Shown: positions 50,829 to 60,459 of the stretch, piece by piece | Layout: every line of letters begins with the position of its first letter | Numbering within the stretch: the stretch's first letter is position 1 | Source of the DNA: Crocinitomicaceae bacterium | GTDB taxonomy: Bacteria; Bacteroidota; Bacteroidia; Flavobacteriales_D; Crocinitomicaceae | Assembly (NCBI GenBank): GCA_030833845.1 | Contig: JAURGK010000002.1 | Location: 91,273-155,272 of the forward strand | Direction: 5' to 3' | Length of the DNA stretch: 64,000 nucleotides | The notes under the pieces: model-generated | Seen by the model: only the letters and a program-made list of their open reading frames with translations | The model's database searches: none | Told to the model about the DNA's origin: nothing | Translations under genes and position numbers: made by a program

Positions 50829-53336
50829 ATGAAAAGAAACGCAACTCAACTAACTGACACCGAACAAAAGAAATTGACTCGTTTGTTCTGGATTTTTGCT
50901 CTGCTGCCTTTCTTTATGGTAGCTGGATTATTATTGCTTCAATCCGAAGACGATTTGCCCCCTGTTTCGATGCTCGACAATCCTCCTGAATTACAGGCCT
51001 CGCTCATTTTGGCAAAAAAGAATGTGAAAGAGGATACAGTTATTGGCAGATTTTGGCAAGTCAACCGTACTAGTGTCAAGTACCGAGAGATCTCTCCATT
51101 TGTCACAGATGCACTTATCAGCACCGAAGATGAGCGATTCTTAAAGCATGCAGGTGTGGATTTCAGAGGGTTGGCGCGCTCTTTTGCTTCATTAGGGAAA
51201 AGTGGTGGGGCATCTACCATCCCGCAGCAATTGGCAAAGTTGTTATTTACTCTTCAACAAAGGCAGCGCGAAGAAATTGCCAGAGCCAGTGGTGAAAGAA
51301 TAGAATTGCCCTATGTAGGAGGGATTCTTGGGAAATTCAGAAGAGTCAATGAAAAAGCAAGAGAGAACATCATTGCTAAGCGCTTAGAAGAGCGATTTAC
51401 AAAAGAGGAAATCATTACAATGTATCTCAATCAATTTGATTTCTTATATAATGCAGTTGGAATAGAAAATGCAGCTCAAGTATACTTCAATAAGCGGCCA
51501 AAGGATTTAAGTAAAGCCGAAGCAGCTACCCTCGTGGGTCTTTGTAAAAATCCAACCATTTACAACCCCTACACCTATCAAATACGAAATTACCGTGCGC
51601 GAATTGCCGAGTCCAAAGGAATTCGTGCTAGTGAGGTTTCAAATGAAGATATTCTTGCTGCACGTTCAAAAGATTCAAGTACCGCACATGCAAGACGAAA
51701 CCAAGTGTTATTTCAGTGGCTACGCAATTCAGAAAAGAAAAATGAAGCACTGCGCACAACCATTACACGCGAGGAGTACGATAAATTGATTCAACAACCC
51801 ATAATTGTACATTACCGCTCCTTAGACCACAAAGAAGGCATGGCACCCTATTTTAGAAAGGAATTAAGAACCGAAGTGCAATCCATACTGCTTTCCAAAA
51901 AAGCAGATGGCTCTTTTAAATATCTCCGCGAAGATGGCAACCCTTATGATATTGATGTCGATGGGCTCAAAATCTACACTACCCTGAATCCAACGCTCCA
52001 ACGCTACGCCGAACAAGCGGTTGAAAGACATATCTACCAAGAACTCCAACCTCAATTCGACATCAATAACAAAGGGCTTAAAAATTATCCTTTTTCGAAT
52101 AGCATCAAGCCTGAAGTGGTCAATCAAATCATGAGTTCTGCGCGTAAGAACTCGGATCGCTACAAGAAGTTGGCCGCCCTTGGCAAGTCAGAAGAAGAAA
52201 TCAATCAAGACTTCAACACCCCTGTTGAAATGACTGTTTTTAGCCTCAAAGGGGAGCGAGATACCGTCATGAGCCCCAATGATTCTATACGGTACTACAA
52301 AGCTTTTTTACATGCCGGATTGGTGTCTATCGATCCGAGAACTGGCTTTGTAAAGGCTTGGGTAGGCGGCATCAATTTCAAACATTTCGGTTATGACCAT
52401 GTCCGTCAAGGAAAGCGTCAGGTAGGATCTACGATTAAACCTTTTGTATATGCAGCTGCCTTATCTATGAAGGTTGTCAATCCATGTACGAGTTTCTCTC
52501 CGGATGAATATTGCCTTAAACTTGTAGACCCCAATACAAACAAGCAGGTAGGAAAGTATTGCCCAGCAGGTCCTGCCGCTGGCAATGTGAGAGATGGTCT
52601 GGCAATATCATCAAATAAAGTTACAGTAGCTGTGATGGGACGTATGGGGACTTTCAATCCGGTTCAAAAATCTGGAGGGCCTTTTCAAATTGACAAACTT
52701 CTTAGAAAAATGGAAATTGATCTGAGCCCCAACGATATCGTTCCTTCGATGTGTTTGGGGAGTATGGATCTTTCACTCTTACAAATGGTTGCCGCACAAT
52801 GTGTGTTCCCAAACAATGGAATTTACATTCGACCAACCTTTATTGAACGCATTACCGACCGCAACGGCAAAGTGATTTACAGCGCTACAGAGCATAGAGA
52901 GCAAGCGCTCAATTCAACTGTAGCTTTTGAGATGCTTCAACTGATGAAGGGCGTGATCAACCATGGCACAGGTGGAAGCCTCAGAGGTGGGAGAAGTTGG
53001 GGTGGCATTACGGCACCAACAGCCGGCAAAACCGGGACCACACAAAATAACTCTGATGGTTGGTTCATGGGCATTACGCCTGAATTGGTAACCGGAGTTT
53101 GGGTAGGCGCCGAAGATCGTGCGGTCCGATTTAAAACCATGACCTGGGGCCAAGGTGGGCGCATGGCGTTGCCCATTTATGGTTATTTTATGCAAAAAGT
53201 TTACAGAGATCCTGGCATTGGGCTTTCGACCCGAGATTTTGACCCTCCGTCAGATTATGACCCCTCGGTTTATGATTGTGCTACCGCACCAGAACCCGAA
53301 TCTGTAGATGACTCAGAACTTCCATTCCAATTTTAA
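50829..53336 (+). CDS. class A penicillin-binding protein (PBP1a-like)
   Basis: The 835-aa bifunctional enzyme has an N-terminal membrane anchor ([20 protein letters not shown]), a GT51 transglycosylase domain ([20 protein letters not shown] with the catalytic Glu, [34 protein letters not shown]) and a transpeptidase domain with STIK ([16 protein letters not shown]), SSN ([11 protein letters not shown]) and KTGT ([15 protein letters not shown]). It polymerises and crosslinks peptidoglycan. The start follows TACTTTTA and 4 nt, a near -7 box. It directly follows the elongasome operon. Confidence 0.95.
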   Translation: MKRNATQLTDTEQKKLTRLFWIFALLPFFMVAGLLLLQSEDDLPPVSMLDNPPELQASLILAKKNVKEDTVIGRFWQVNRTSVKYREISPFVTDALISTEDERFLKHAGVDFRGLARSFASLGKSGGASTIPQQLAKLLFTLQQRQREEIARASGERIELPYVGGILGKFRRVNEKARENIIAKRLEERFTKEEIITMYLNQFDFLYNAVGIENAAQVYFNKRPKDLSKAEAATLVGLCKNPTIYNPYTYQIRNYRARIAESKGIRASEVSNEDILAARSKDSSTAHARRNQVLFQWLRNSEKKNEALRTTITREEYDKLIQQPIIVHYRSLDHKEGMAPYFRKELRTEVQSILLSKKADGSFKYLREDGNPYDIDVDGLKIYTTLNPTLQRYAEQAVERHIYQELQPQFDINNKGLKNYPFSNSIKPEVVNQIMSSARKNSDRYKKLAALGKSEEEINQDFNTPVEMTVFSLKGERDTVMSPNDSIRYYKAFLHAGLVSIDPRTGFVKAWVGGINFKHFGYDHVRQGKRQVGSTIKPFVYAAALSMKVVNPCTSFSPDEYCLKLVDPNTNKQVGKYCPAGPAAGNVRDGLAISSNKVTVAVMGRMGTFNPVQKSGGPFQIDKLLRKMEIDLSPNDIVPSMCLGSMDLSLLQMVAAQCVFPNNGIYIRPTFIERITDRNGKVIYSATEHREQALNSTVAFEMLQLMKGVINHGTGGSLRGGRSWGGITAPTAGKTGTTQNNSDGWFMGITPELVTGVWVGAEDRAVRFKTMTWGQGGRMALPIYGYFMQKVYRDPGIGLSTRDFDPPSDYDPSVYDCATAPEPESVDDSELPFQF

Positions 53337-53340
53337 CTCC

Positions 53341-54036
53341 ATGAATAAAGTAGTAAACAATCCAAAAACAGCCCTAGAAGGCATACAAGATGGTATGACC
53401 CTCATGGTGGGTGGTTTTGGGCTCTGTGGCATACCTGAAAATTCTATCGCACAGTTGGTAAAAATGGGCGTAAAAAACCTGACTTGTATTTCCAACAATG
53501 CCGGTGTAGATGACTTTGGCCTAGGGCTCTTATTACAAGGCAAGCAAGTCAGAAAAATGATCAGTTCGTATGTTGGTGAAAACGATGAGTTTGAGCGCCA
53601 AATGCTTTCTGGCGAGCTAGAAGTAGACCTTATTCCACAAGGCTCATTGGCCGAACGCTGCCGAGCTGGCGGCGCAGGGATTCCAGCATTTTTTACCCCT
53701 GCGGGCTACGGCACCGAAGTAGCTCAAGGCAAAGAAGTACGTATTTTTAATGGCAAACCACATATTTTGGAAAGTGCACTTACTGCAGATTTTGCCATTG
53801 TAAAAGCATGGAAAGGAGATACCGAAGGTAACCTCATCTACAAGGCTACGGCCAGAAACTTCAACCCCATGATGGCGATGGCAGGCAAAATTACCATTGC
53901 TGAAGTAGAAGAATTAGTGCCCGCTGGCACCTTAGATCCCAATCAAATTCATACCCCTGGAATTTTTGTTCAAAGGATTTTTCAGGGCGAAAAATTTGAA
54001 AAACGCATAGAACAACGAACCGTTCGCTCCAAATAA
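53341..54036 (+). CDS. scoA: CoA transferase subunit A (succinyl-CoA:3-ketoacid type)
   Basis: I start at [20 protein letters not shown] (231 aa), 11 codons inside the track ORF, just after the PBP stop. The family signature [12 protein letters not shown] and [20 protein letters not shown] identifies the A subunit of 3-oxoacid CoA-transferase, which moves CoA between succinyl-CoA and acetoacetate. The pair with scoB is 7 bp away. It probably serves ketone-body or acyl-CoA catabolism. Confidence 0.93.
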   Translation: MNKVVNNPKTALEGIQDGMTLMVGGFGLCGIPENSIAQLVKMGVKNLTCISNNAGVDDFGLGLLLQGKQVRKMISSYVGENDEFERQMLSGELEVDLIPQGSLAERCRAGGAGIPAFFTPAGYGTEVAQGKEVRIFNGKPHILESALTADFAIVKAWKGDTEGNLIYKATARNFNPMMAMAGKITIAEVEELVPAGTLDPNQIHTPGIFVQRIFQGEKFEKRIEQRTVRSK

Positions 54037-54043
54037 TCACCTT

Positions 54044-54700
54044 ATGGCACTAGATAAAAATGGCATCGCCAAACGCATTGCACAAGAACTCAAAGATGGC
54101 TGGTATGTAAATTTAGGAATTGGCATTCCAACACTTGTTGCCAATTATATTCCCGAGGGTATTGAAGTAGAATTTCAGTCTGAAAATGGAATTTTGGGTA
54201 TGGGGCCATTCCCTTTTGATGGTGAAGAAGATCCAGACCTCATCAATGCAGGCAAACAAACCATTACAGTACGCAATGGCGCCTCGTTTTTTGACTCAGC
54301 AACTTCTTTTGCTATGATCCGCGGGCAGCATGTCCAATTGACTGTTTTAGGCGCCATGGAAGTTTCGCAAAATGGAGATATTGCCAATTGGAAGATTCCT
54401 GGCAAAATGGTCAAAGGGATGGGAGGTGCCATGGATTTGGTAGCCTCTGCTGAGAATATCATAGTTGCAATGATGCATAGCAATAAAGCCGGCGAATCAA
54501 AAATTCTAAAAAACTGTACACTTCCTTTGACCGGTGTGGGCTGCGTTAAAAAAGTAGTTACCGAACTAGCCGTACTAGAGATTAATGAAGGAAAATTTCA
54601 CTTGCTCGAAAGAGCACCTGGGGTATCTGTAGAAGAAATCATTTCCAAGACTGAAGGAGAATTGATTGTACCCAACTTTGTTCCAGAAATGCAAATTTAA
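54044..54700 (+). CDS. scoB: CoA transferase subunit B (succinyl-CoA:3-ketoacid type)
   Basis: This 218-aa protein is the B subunit of the scoAB pair. The catalytic Glu sits in EFQSENGILGMGPFP (SENG motif), with the N-terminal YVNLGIGIPTLVANYIPEGI and TLPLTGVGCVKKVVTELAVL near the C-terminus. It forms an alpha2-beta2 or similar complex with ScoA. The next gene begins at once. Confidence 0.94.
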   Translation: MALDKNGIAKRIAQELKDGWYVNLGIGIPTLVANYIPEGIEVEFQSENGILGMGPFPFDGEEDPDLINAGKQTITVRNGASFFDSATSFAMIRGQHVQLTVLGAMEVSQNGDIANWKIPGKMVKGMGGAMDLVASAENIIVAMMHSNKAGESKILKNCTLPLTGVGCVKKVVTELAVLEINEGKFHLLERAPGVSVEEIISKTEGELIVPNFVPEMQI

Positions 54701-54715
54701 TTGACAAAGCTCCCT

Positions 54716-55507
54716 ATGGCATATCAGTTGGCAATAAAGGCTGCAATTGAAGCAAGCAAGGCCATCATGGATGTCTACAAAAGTGATTTTAAAACTCAAG
54801 ACAAACAAGACGGCTCGCCCCTGACCCAAGCAGACCTGGCATCAAGTCAACAAATTGAGGAAATTTTAATGCCGCTAGGTTTTCCAATCACGGGAGAAGA
54901 AAGCCCAAAAGCGCCATTTGGCGAACGCCAACAATGGCAAAAATCTTGGTGCGTCGACCCTTTGGACGGCACCAAGGAATTCATCAAACGCAACGGCGAA
55001 TTTGCTGTGAATATTGCACTTATTGAAAACAATAAGGCAGTCTTTGGCCTCATTGCCTCGCCAGTCAATGAAGAGATGCTCATCGGATCAAAAGAAACTG
55101 GTGTTTATATTTTTGATTTCAAGAATTTTGAGAATCCTCCATATTGGAAAAAAATATTACCCCCAACCCATTGCAATTCCCCACTTGTGATGGCCTGTTC
55201 GAGAAGCCATCATAGCGGGCCGGTGTTGCAACTCATTCACCAACTACAAGAAAACGGACATCCGATTGAATTTATCAAAAAAGGTTCAGCGCTAAAATTC
55301 TTTGATTTAGCCTTAGGAAAGGCTGATATTTACCCGCGTTTTGCCCCAACCATGGAATGGGATATAGCGGCAGGTCAGGCTATATTGGAAGCCCTAGGTG
55401 GTGAGGTTGTTCATGCGCAAACACAAGAGCCACTGCGCTATAATAAAGCCAACTTGGTCAACCCTTACTTTATAGCCAAAACAGCCCCACTCATCAGAAA
55501 CCATTAA
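54716..55507 (+). CDS. cysQ: 3'(2'),5'-bisphosphate nucleotidase CysQ
   Basis: I choose the ATG (MAYQLAIKAAIEASKAIMDV, 263 aa) over the track's TTG, which abuts the scoB stop. The inositol-monophosphatase fold is shown by ITGEESPKAP, the metal motif WCVDPLDGTKEFIKRNGEFA (DPxDGT) and MEWDIAAGQAILEALGGEVV (WDxAAG). CysQ removes 3'-phosphate from PAP/PAPS made in sulfate assimilation. Its stop overlaps the convergent lipoprotein gene by 4 bp. Confidence 0.95.
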   Translation: MAYQLAIKAAIEASKAIMDVYKSDFKTQDKQDGSPLTQADLASSQQIEEILMPLGFPITGEESPKAPFGERQQWQKSWCVDPLDGTKEFIKRNGEFAVNIALIENNKAVFGLIASPVNEEMLIGSKETGVYIFDFKNFENPPYWKKILPPTHCNSPLVMACSRSHHSGPVLQLIHQLQENGHPIEFIKKGSALKFFDLALGKADIYPRFAPTMEWDIAAGQAILEALGGEVVHAQTQEPLRYNKANLVNPYFIAKTAPLIRNH

Positions 55508-55893
55508 TTAAAATCGGCCTCTTGAATTTCAAATAGGTAATTGTGCGTCGCCACAGCACGATCTTCGTCAATAGAAGGCTGCCAATTATTGAAATCCTTA
55601 TAGTCTTTTTTGAGGGTATCCCCTTGTGCATTGACTACCAATAAATCGTCACCGAAAAAATCTACAGGTGAAAAGTAAGTCAAGTCTTTGCCAAATTTTG
55701 ACCACATTGCGATATTTTTCTCTTCACCGACTAGGATCGTATCTTGAATAGCCCAATTATGTACTAAATCATGACCATTCACCACAATGGGTGAATCAGA
55801 TACATTTTTAAATTGAAAATAGACATAGGTGTTTTTCTCACAAGCAACAAGAAGAAAAACTGAACTTAGGATCAGAATAATTTTATGCATCAT
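55504..55893 (-). CDS. hypothetical lipoprotein, 129 aa
   Basis: It begins with a lipoprotein signal peptide, MMHKIILILSSVFLLVACEK, with lipobox LVAC. The mature part of about 110 aa looks beta-rich (YVYFQFKNVSDSPIVVNGHD, DLLVVNAQGDTLKKDYKDFN) and is not known to me. One base separates it from the next lipoprotein gene upstream, so they share an operon. Convergent with cysQ. It is probably in the outer membrane, facing the periplasm. Confidence 0.7.
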   Translation of the reverse strand: MMHKIILILSSVFLLVACEKNTYVYFQFKNVSDSPIVVNGHDLVHNWAIQDTILVGEEKNIAMWSKFGKDLTYFSPVDFFGDDLLVVNAQGDTLKKDYKDFNNWQPSIDEDRAVATHNYLFEIQEADFN

Positions 55894-55894
55894 A

Positions 55895-56188
55895 TTAACG
55901 TTTTGCTAAGCAATCAATTTCAACAATAGGGCCCACCATGCAAATACTCATGACATTTTGCACTTCGTGGTACTTGACCCAAACTTTCATGCCATCAACG
56001 GGTGTAATATCAAAACCATTCAAGTTTGTGGGTTCCAATACTTCGCCAGATTGCAGCTTAATAACCAAACCGCATCCATCAAGGCCCGTATAATCCTCTA
56101 TGGTGGCAGCCTGTGCATTTTCACATGAAGTGCGCTCACAGGAGCTAAGTGCTAAGATTGAAATAAAAACGTAAAATATTACTTTCAT
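55895..56188 (-). CDS. hypothetical Cys-rich lipoprotein, 97 aa
   Basis: The protein has a lipobox signal (MKVIFYVFISILALSSC) and a mature part of about 80 aa with five further Cys (TSCENAQ, LDGCGLVIKL, SICMVGPIVEIDCLAK), probably forming disulfides in the periplasm. I have seen similar MSICMVG-x-IVEID endings in other Bacteroidota proteins but do not recall a named function. It sits between the other lipoprotein and two small membrane proteins. Confidence 0.7.
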   Translation of the reverse strand: MKVIFYVFISILALSSCERTSCENAQAATIEDYTGLDGCGLVIKLQSGEVLEPTNLNGFDITPVDGMKVWVKYHEVQNVMSICMVGPIVEIDCLAKR

Positions 56189-56191
56189 ATG

Positions 56192-56674
56192 TTAATGATA
56201 ATAAGGGAAAATAAATTCCATGAGTTCAAACAGCCAATCTACAACCAATATAGGAAGTAGAGGCCAAAACAATTGGTATTTCTTGTTTACAAAAGCAAAA
56301 ATTATACCAACAAATAGCAAAGGTAAGAAGAGGCACCCTAATATAAAAACTCCTGGAAAATGACTCGCTTGAAAAATCCTAAATAGCGCATAGAGTAATA
56401 TGGATCCTCCAACTAGAAGAGAGCTTTGGGATTCCTTTTTAAAAAGTATGATCAATGCTTGAATGAAGAAAGCCGTTATCAATATAAGCTCTAAGTAATG
56501 CCAAAAAACCGAGCCAGAACCAATGCCAAAACTAAATGTGCAACCAATAAGCAATTCAATGGTAAATAAGCCCATGAACCAAAGGGGCAGGCCCTTATTT
56601 TTGTCTCGTGTAAAAAACAAAATAAAGGCAATCAATAAAGCTAGGCCTCCAATATATATTTGTGGGAACAACAT
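56192..56674 (-). CDS. hypothetical membrane protein, 160 aa
   Basis: Five hydrophobic segments are predicted (IYIGGLALLIAFILFFT, GLFTIELLIGCTFSFGIG, HYLELILITAFFIQALIILF, LLVGGSILLYALFRIF, VFILGCLFLPLLFVGIIFAF) with a sixth likely at the C-terminus. I do not recognise the family. It is 2 bp from the next membrane-protein gene and 3 bp from the lipoprotein gene, so it is part of one transcript. Confidence 0.65.
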   Translation of the reverse strand: MLFPQIYIGGLALLIAFILFFTRDKNKGLPLWFMGLFTIELLIGCTFSFGIGSGSVFWHYLELILITAFFIQALIILFKKESQSSLLVGGSILLYALFRIFQASHFPGVFILGCLFLPLLFVGIIFAFVNKKYQLFWPLLPILVVDWLFELMEFIFPYYH

Positions 56675-56676
56675 GG

Positions 56677-56949
56677 TTAGCTACCGGCAAATGGGGTATC
56701 AAAGATGCCTACGGCTAATTCTAGCCAAACAAGAAGCATTACCAGGCCTAAAATAAGTATCCAAATTAATTTTTTACCCGCTGCATATTTATTTATGACT
56801 TCTATACCTGTAAAGATGATGATTAGAAAAATCGATGCGATAAGATAGTCAAATCCACTCCAATTTACCTCATTGCTTAGTAAAGTACCTGCAAATGGAA
56901 TGAGTAACAATCCAAATAGGATAATGGCGTATTTTACGAATTTTTGCAT
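56677..56949 (-). CDS. hypothetical membrane protein, 90 aa
   Basis: This small protein has about three membrane helices (YAIILFGLLLIPFAGTLLS, FDYLIASIFLIIIFTGIEVI, LIWILILGLVMLLVWLELAV) joined by short loops. No family is recognised, though a three-helix protein of this size often acts as a subunit or regulator. First gene of the minus-strand lipoprotein/membrane cluster; 89 bp without a gene separate it from the DUF2200 gene. Confidence 0.65.
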   Translation of the reverse strand: MQKFVKYAIILFGLLLIPFAGTLLSNEVNWSGFDYLIASIFLIIIFTGIEVINKYAAGKKLIWILILGLVMLLVWLELAVGIFDTPFAGS

Positions 56950-57038
56950 AACTCAACTATTTATCGGTTCATAAAAACATAACGGCCTGTTTTGTAATAT
57001 ATTCTATGGCTTAACTAAATCATTTACAGAGATTGTTA

Positions 57039-57395
57039 TCAAACTCGAAGAATTTTTTCCATTTTTCTTCCTTTGGCTAATTCATCAACGAGCTTATCCA
57101 AATACCTGACTTTTTGCGTCAAAGGATTAGTTATTTCCTCTATGCGGTAGCCACAAATTAAACCTGTAATAAGCGGTGCATTGGGATGAAGATTGGCTCT
57201 TTGAAAGAAAGTTTCAAAGCTTACCTTCTCATCAATTAAGGCTTGAATTTTCGCTACATCAAAACCTGTAAGCCATGTAATGACCTCATGCAATTCTTCT
57301 TTTGTACGCCCTTTTTTCTCGACTTTTACAACATAGTGTGGGTAAACTGTGGCAAAAGTCATTTGGGAAATGCGCTCATCGTGGCTGAGTTTCAT
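57039..57395 (-). CDS. DUF2200 family protein
   Basis: This 118-aa cytosolic protein matches DUF2200: the start RISQMTFATVYPHYVVKVEK, the centre TKEELHEVITWLTGFD, and the end LITGLICGYRIEEITNPLTQ with KVRYLDKLVDELAKGRKMEK. The family is widespread and has no established function. It overlaps the preceding membrane-protein gene by 4 nt (ATGA). Confidence 0.92.
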   Translation of the reverse strand: MKLSHDERISQMTFATVYPHYVVKVEKKGRTKEELHEVITWLTGFDVAKIQALIDEKVSFETFFQRANLHPNAPLITGLICGYRIEEITNPLTQKVRYLDKLVDELAKGRKMEKILRV

Positions 57396-58237
57396 TCAAT
57401 TTTTTTTTCTGCTTCCAAAAATACACTTCTCCTACTTATCCACAACATAAAAACAGCCATGACCCCTCCAATTACAACCATCACGATGCGCTCCCACCCT
57501 TGCAGTGAAAAAGACACTCGGGCCAAAAACGTAGCTAAAACATATCCTGAATTCCGAATAACTAAAATTGTATTTTGTAAATTTTTTGCACTACTTAATA
57601 GCAATAATACATCGACAAATGTAAGTAGCGTAAAAAATTCTGTATAGAAAATATGGGATGGATCCATCAGTACCGCATGATTTTCGGCATATTTTATCAA
57701 TTCGATCAACCAATTAGAAAAAGAGTAAAAGGAGAGGCCAAAGAAAATAACTAATAGAAATATTGATAACCTCTCTTTGAGCTTAACAAAGGCCTCTGTT
57801 AACTCATATTTGAGTTCTGTTCTTTTGGCTTCGAGATGATAAAATAACCAAACCAAAATAAGCAAAATCACAAAGCCCGTCATATCTTTAAGTAATTCAC
57901 TTTGGAGTAAAGAGATTTTTCTTTCGGTGAGTTGCCCAACATCCTTGAAACAGTTACGCAATAATATGAGTGCCATAATTTCTAGCTGTTTTGCCACACT
58001 TTTGGTGTAACTACGACGCAAATAAAAAATCAATAGATAAACTTCGTATACCAATAAGGAGCTAAAAGGTGAAAAGAGTGCTGCAAATGGGTTGCCAAAC
58101 AAATTTTCTGGAAAATATTTATCGTCTAGAAAATGTAGCTTGAGAAGAAAAATAATTACCGCATGCAAAATAAATGTAGCGATACCAAAGTAAAGTGTCA
58201 ACTTTTCAAAACGTGATTTAAAAGCAGCGGTGAACAT
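57392..58237 (-). CDS. hypothetical membrane protein, 281 aa
   Basis: Unrecognised protein with about six hydrophobic helices (LYFGIATFILHAVIIFLLKL, AALFSPFSSLLVYEVYLLIF, MTGFVILLILVWLFYHLEA, LSIFLLVIFFGLSFYSFSNW, LLTFVDVLLLLSSAKNL, IVMVVIGGVMAVFMLWI). The charged segments between (LEAKRTELKYELTEAFVKLK) are probably cytosolic. It may be co-translated with DUF2200. A 20-bp perfect inverted repeat lies just before the start. Confidence 0.7.
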   Translation of the reverse strand: MFTAAFKSRFEKLTLYFGIATFILHAVIIFLLKLHFLDDKYFPENLFGNPFAALFSPFSSLLVYEVYLLIFYLRRSYTKSVAKQLEIMALILLRNCFKDVGQLTERKISLLQSELLKDMTGFVILLILVWLFYHLEAKRTELKYELTEAFVKLKERLSIFLLVIFFGLSFYSFSNWLIELIKYAENHAVLMDPSHIFYTEFFTLLTFVDVLLLLSSAKNLQNTILVIRNSGYVLATFLARVSFSLQGWERIVMVVIGGVMAVFMLWISRRSVFLEAEKKIE

Positions 58238-58248
58238 TAAATATAAAT

Positions 58249-58268
58249 TTTAACTTGTTGAAGTTAAA
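58249..58268. promoter_or_regulatory. operator-like 20-bp inverted repeat
   Basis: TTTAACTT-GTTG-AAGTTAAA is a perfect 8-bp inverted repeat, 11 bp before the start of the 281-aa membrane-protein gene and after the end of none, so it overlaps its promoter region. It might bind a dimeric regulator. Confidence 0.4.
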
Positions 58269-58308
58269 CTAAATAATCTTTAATGTAAAGTAAATGAGTA
58301 ACTTATAA

Positions 58309-58653
58309 CTACGCCTTTTTAACAAATTCCGATTTTAAGCCCATAGCACCAAAACCGTCTATCTTGCAATCAATGTTGTGATCGCCATCATTGAGGCGGA
58401 TATTCTTAACTTTTGTACCGGCCTTGATGACAGGTTTTGGAGCACCTTTCACCGGCAAATCTTTCACTACAACAACAGAATCTCCATTCTGAAGGCGCGC
58501 GCCATTGGCATCTAAGACCACTAATTCATCGGCGTTTGCAACATCGGCTAAGTTCCATTCAAAAGAACATTCTGGGCACGTAAATTGGTTATCTCCACTC
58601 TCGTAGCCGTAGGGTGATTCACACGAGGGGCATTTTTGCATTTCTTCTGACAT
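58309..58653 (-). CDS. YjdM/PhnA-like zinc-ribbon protein
   Basis: This 114-aa protein starts with a zinc ribbon ([20 protein letters not shown] then [20 protein letters not shown], CxxC...CxxC) and a C-terminal SH3-like domain ([34 protein letters not shown]). The E. coli homologue YjdM was named PhnA but has no proven role in phosphonate use. It stands alone, opposite to the multicopper oxidase. A -7-like TATCTTTA lies 16 nt upstream. Confidence 0.92.
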   Translation of the reverse strand: MSEEMQKCPSCESPYGYESGDNQFTCPECSFEWNLADVANADELVVLDANGARLQNGDSVVVVKDLPVKGAPKPVIKAGTKVKNIRLNDGDHNIDCKIDGFGAMGLKSEFVKKA

Positions 58654-58739
58654 TACTTGACTTTTTGATAAAGATAAGGATTACTTATGTTTTGAGAGCT
58701 TGTGTGAACTTGGTTACATTTTATTTGGAGTGATTTACT

Positions 58740-58747
58740 TAGTTTTG
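58740..58747 (+). promoter_or_regulatory. candidate -7 box of the multicopper oxidase gene
   Basis: TAGTTTTG fits TAnnTTTG, 23 nt before the ATG. No TTG occurs at the usual -33 spacing. Confidence 0.4.
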
Positions 58748-58770
58748 ATTTTTAGTATCAAATACAACAC

Positions 58771-60459
58771 ATGAAGCTTTCTATTTTTACTTTACTATTC
58801 TTTCTTTCGATATATCCCTTTGTCAATAGCCAAACAAATTTGTTTATTCCTGTGGCCCTTTCAGGAAACAGCATCGATTTAAATTTACAAACAGGTACGA
58901 CCAATTTTTTTAGTGGCATTACTACCAATACCATGGGGGCCAATGGCAATTTATTGGGGCCGACAATCATCTTGGAGCAAAACCAATCCGTGACAATGAA
59001 TGTCCAAAATAACTTGCCCGACACCACCACCATTCATTGGCACGGTTTGCATGTGGCACCGGAGCACGATGGCGGGCCACATACTGAGATATTGCCAGGC
59101 CAAACTTGGTCGCCATCTTTTAGTGTGCTCGATAAAGCAGGAACCTATTGGTATCATCCACATTTACACATGCATACCGATGAGCATGTTTCAAAAGGAA
59201 TTGCAGGCATGATACTAGTCCGAGACGCCGAAGAAGCTGGGTTGGGCTTGCCGATGCATTATGGGATTGATGAATTTCCACTCGTATTGCAGACCAAAGG
59301 TTTTGATGCCAATGGCCAAATTCTAGTGCATACCAATTTAGATTCTTGTGTCTTAGTAAATGGTACAAGAAATGCTACAACCCAATTTCCGGCTCAGGTG
59401 GTAAGACTTCGGGTGCTTAATGGCTCTTCGCAACGCGTCATGCAAATTGGCTTTTCAGATAACCGGAGCTTTTATGTCATTGGTACTGACGGTGGCCTAC
59501 TCAGTGCGCCCTTATCCAAAACAAGATTGCGTTTGGCTCCTGGCCAAAGGGCAGATATTTTGTTGGATCTCACCAATAGTATAAATCAAAGTTTTGAGTT
59601 AATGAGCTTTGGAGCTGAATTGCCCAATGCATATTACGGCGCAGCCCAACCTGGAATGGGCCCGGGGGCCACCTCATCATTGGCAGGTTATACAAGTAAC
59701 CCGCTCAATGGGGCCAACTTTAATTTACTTCAAATCAATGTAGGTAACCCCACTTCCAACCCTGTATTGTCCATACCAACTTCACTTGCTGTGCTCAACC
59801 CCTTGACACAAAGTTCCGCTGCACTTACCCGCAACCTCACATTTACAAGTGCAGGGGCCATGAATAATCTGGAAGGTCCTTTTTTGATCAACGGCACTGC
59901 CTTCAATATGATGCAAATCAATTATACAATTCCTATCAACCAGACAGAAATTTGGTCCTTGACCAATCAAACGCCAATAGCCCATCCATTTCATATTCAT
60001 GACGTACAATTCTATATTTTAGATATCAATGGGGTGGCACCACCCCCAGAATTAAGCGGCCTCAATGATGTCGTATTGGTGCCGGGAGGCATGGGCAATG
60101 TGCGCTTTATTGCCAAATTCGAAAACCATGCCAATGATTCCATACCTTATATGTACCACTGCCATATGCTACCCCATGAAGACATGGGCATGATGGGGCA
60201 ATTCTTGGTGGTGGATCCAAATGCCTCATTGTTGGAAAATACTGACGCAACTCATTGGCACATTACTCCAAATCCCAATAATGGAAAATTCCTTATCTCT
60301 GGGCTGATGCAAGATGATTCATTCCATCTCATGGATGCCTCTGGCCAATGGCTAAGACAATTGAGGACAGTAAATCAAGAACTAGATTTAGATCTTCAGC
60401 CTGGTGTTTATTTCTTAAAGGATAACTCTGGTAGCGTAATGAAATTTGTTGTTGAGTAG
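58771..60459 (+). CDS. T9SS-exported multicopper oxidase
   Basis: The 562-aa protein has a signal peptide (MKLSIFTLLFFLSIYPFVNS), three cupredoxin domains and a C-terminal T9SS type A sorting domain (WHITPNPNNGKFLISGLM to GVYFLKDNSGSV). All copper ligand boxes are intact: TTIHWHGLHVAPEHDGG, GTYWYHPHLHMHTDEHVSKG, HPFHIHDVQF and MYHCHMLPHEDMGMMGQF. The type 1 site HCHMLPHEDMGM has Met as axial ligand. It resembles CotA/bilirubin-oxidase or CueO-type enzymes; the real substrate (cuprous ion, phenolics or Mn) is unknown. Abuts the convergent DUF1801 gene. Confidence 0.95.
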   Translation: MKLSIFTLLFFLSIYPFVNSQTNLFIPVALSGNSIDLNLQTGTTNFFSGITTNTMGANGNLLGPTIILEQNQSVTMNVQNNLPDTTTIHWHGLHVAPEHDGGPHTEILPGQTWSPSFSVLDKAGTYWYHPHLHMHTDEHVSKGIAGMILVRDAEEAGLGLPMHYGIDEFPLVLQTKGFDANGQILVHTNLDSCVLVNGTRNATTQFPAQVVRLRVLNGSSQRVMQIGFSDNRSFYVIGTDGGLLSAPLSKTRLRLAPGQRADILLDLTNSINQSFELMSFGAELPNAYYGAAQPGMGPGATSSLAGYTSNPLNGANFNLLQINVGNPTSNPVLSIPTSLAVLNPLTQSSAALTRNLTFTSAGAMNNLEGPFLINGTAFNMMQINYTIPINQTEIWSLTNQTPIAHPFHIHDVQFYILDINGVAPPPELSGLNDVVLVPGGMGNVRFIAKFENHANDSIPYMYHCHMLPHEDMGMMGQFLVVDPNASLLENTDATHWHITPNPNNGKFLISGLMQDDSFHLMDASGQWLRQLRTVNQELDLDLQPGVYFLKDNSGSVMKFVVE

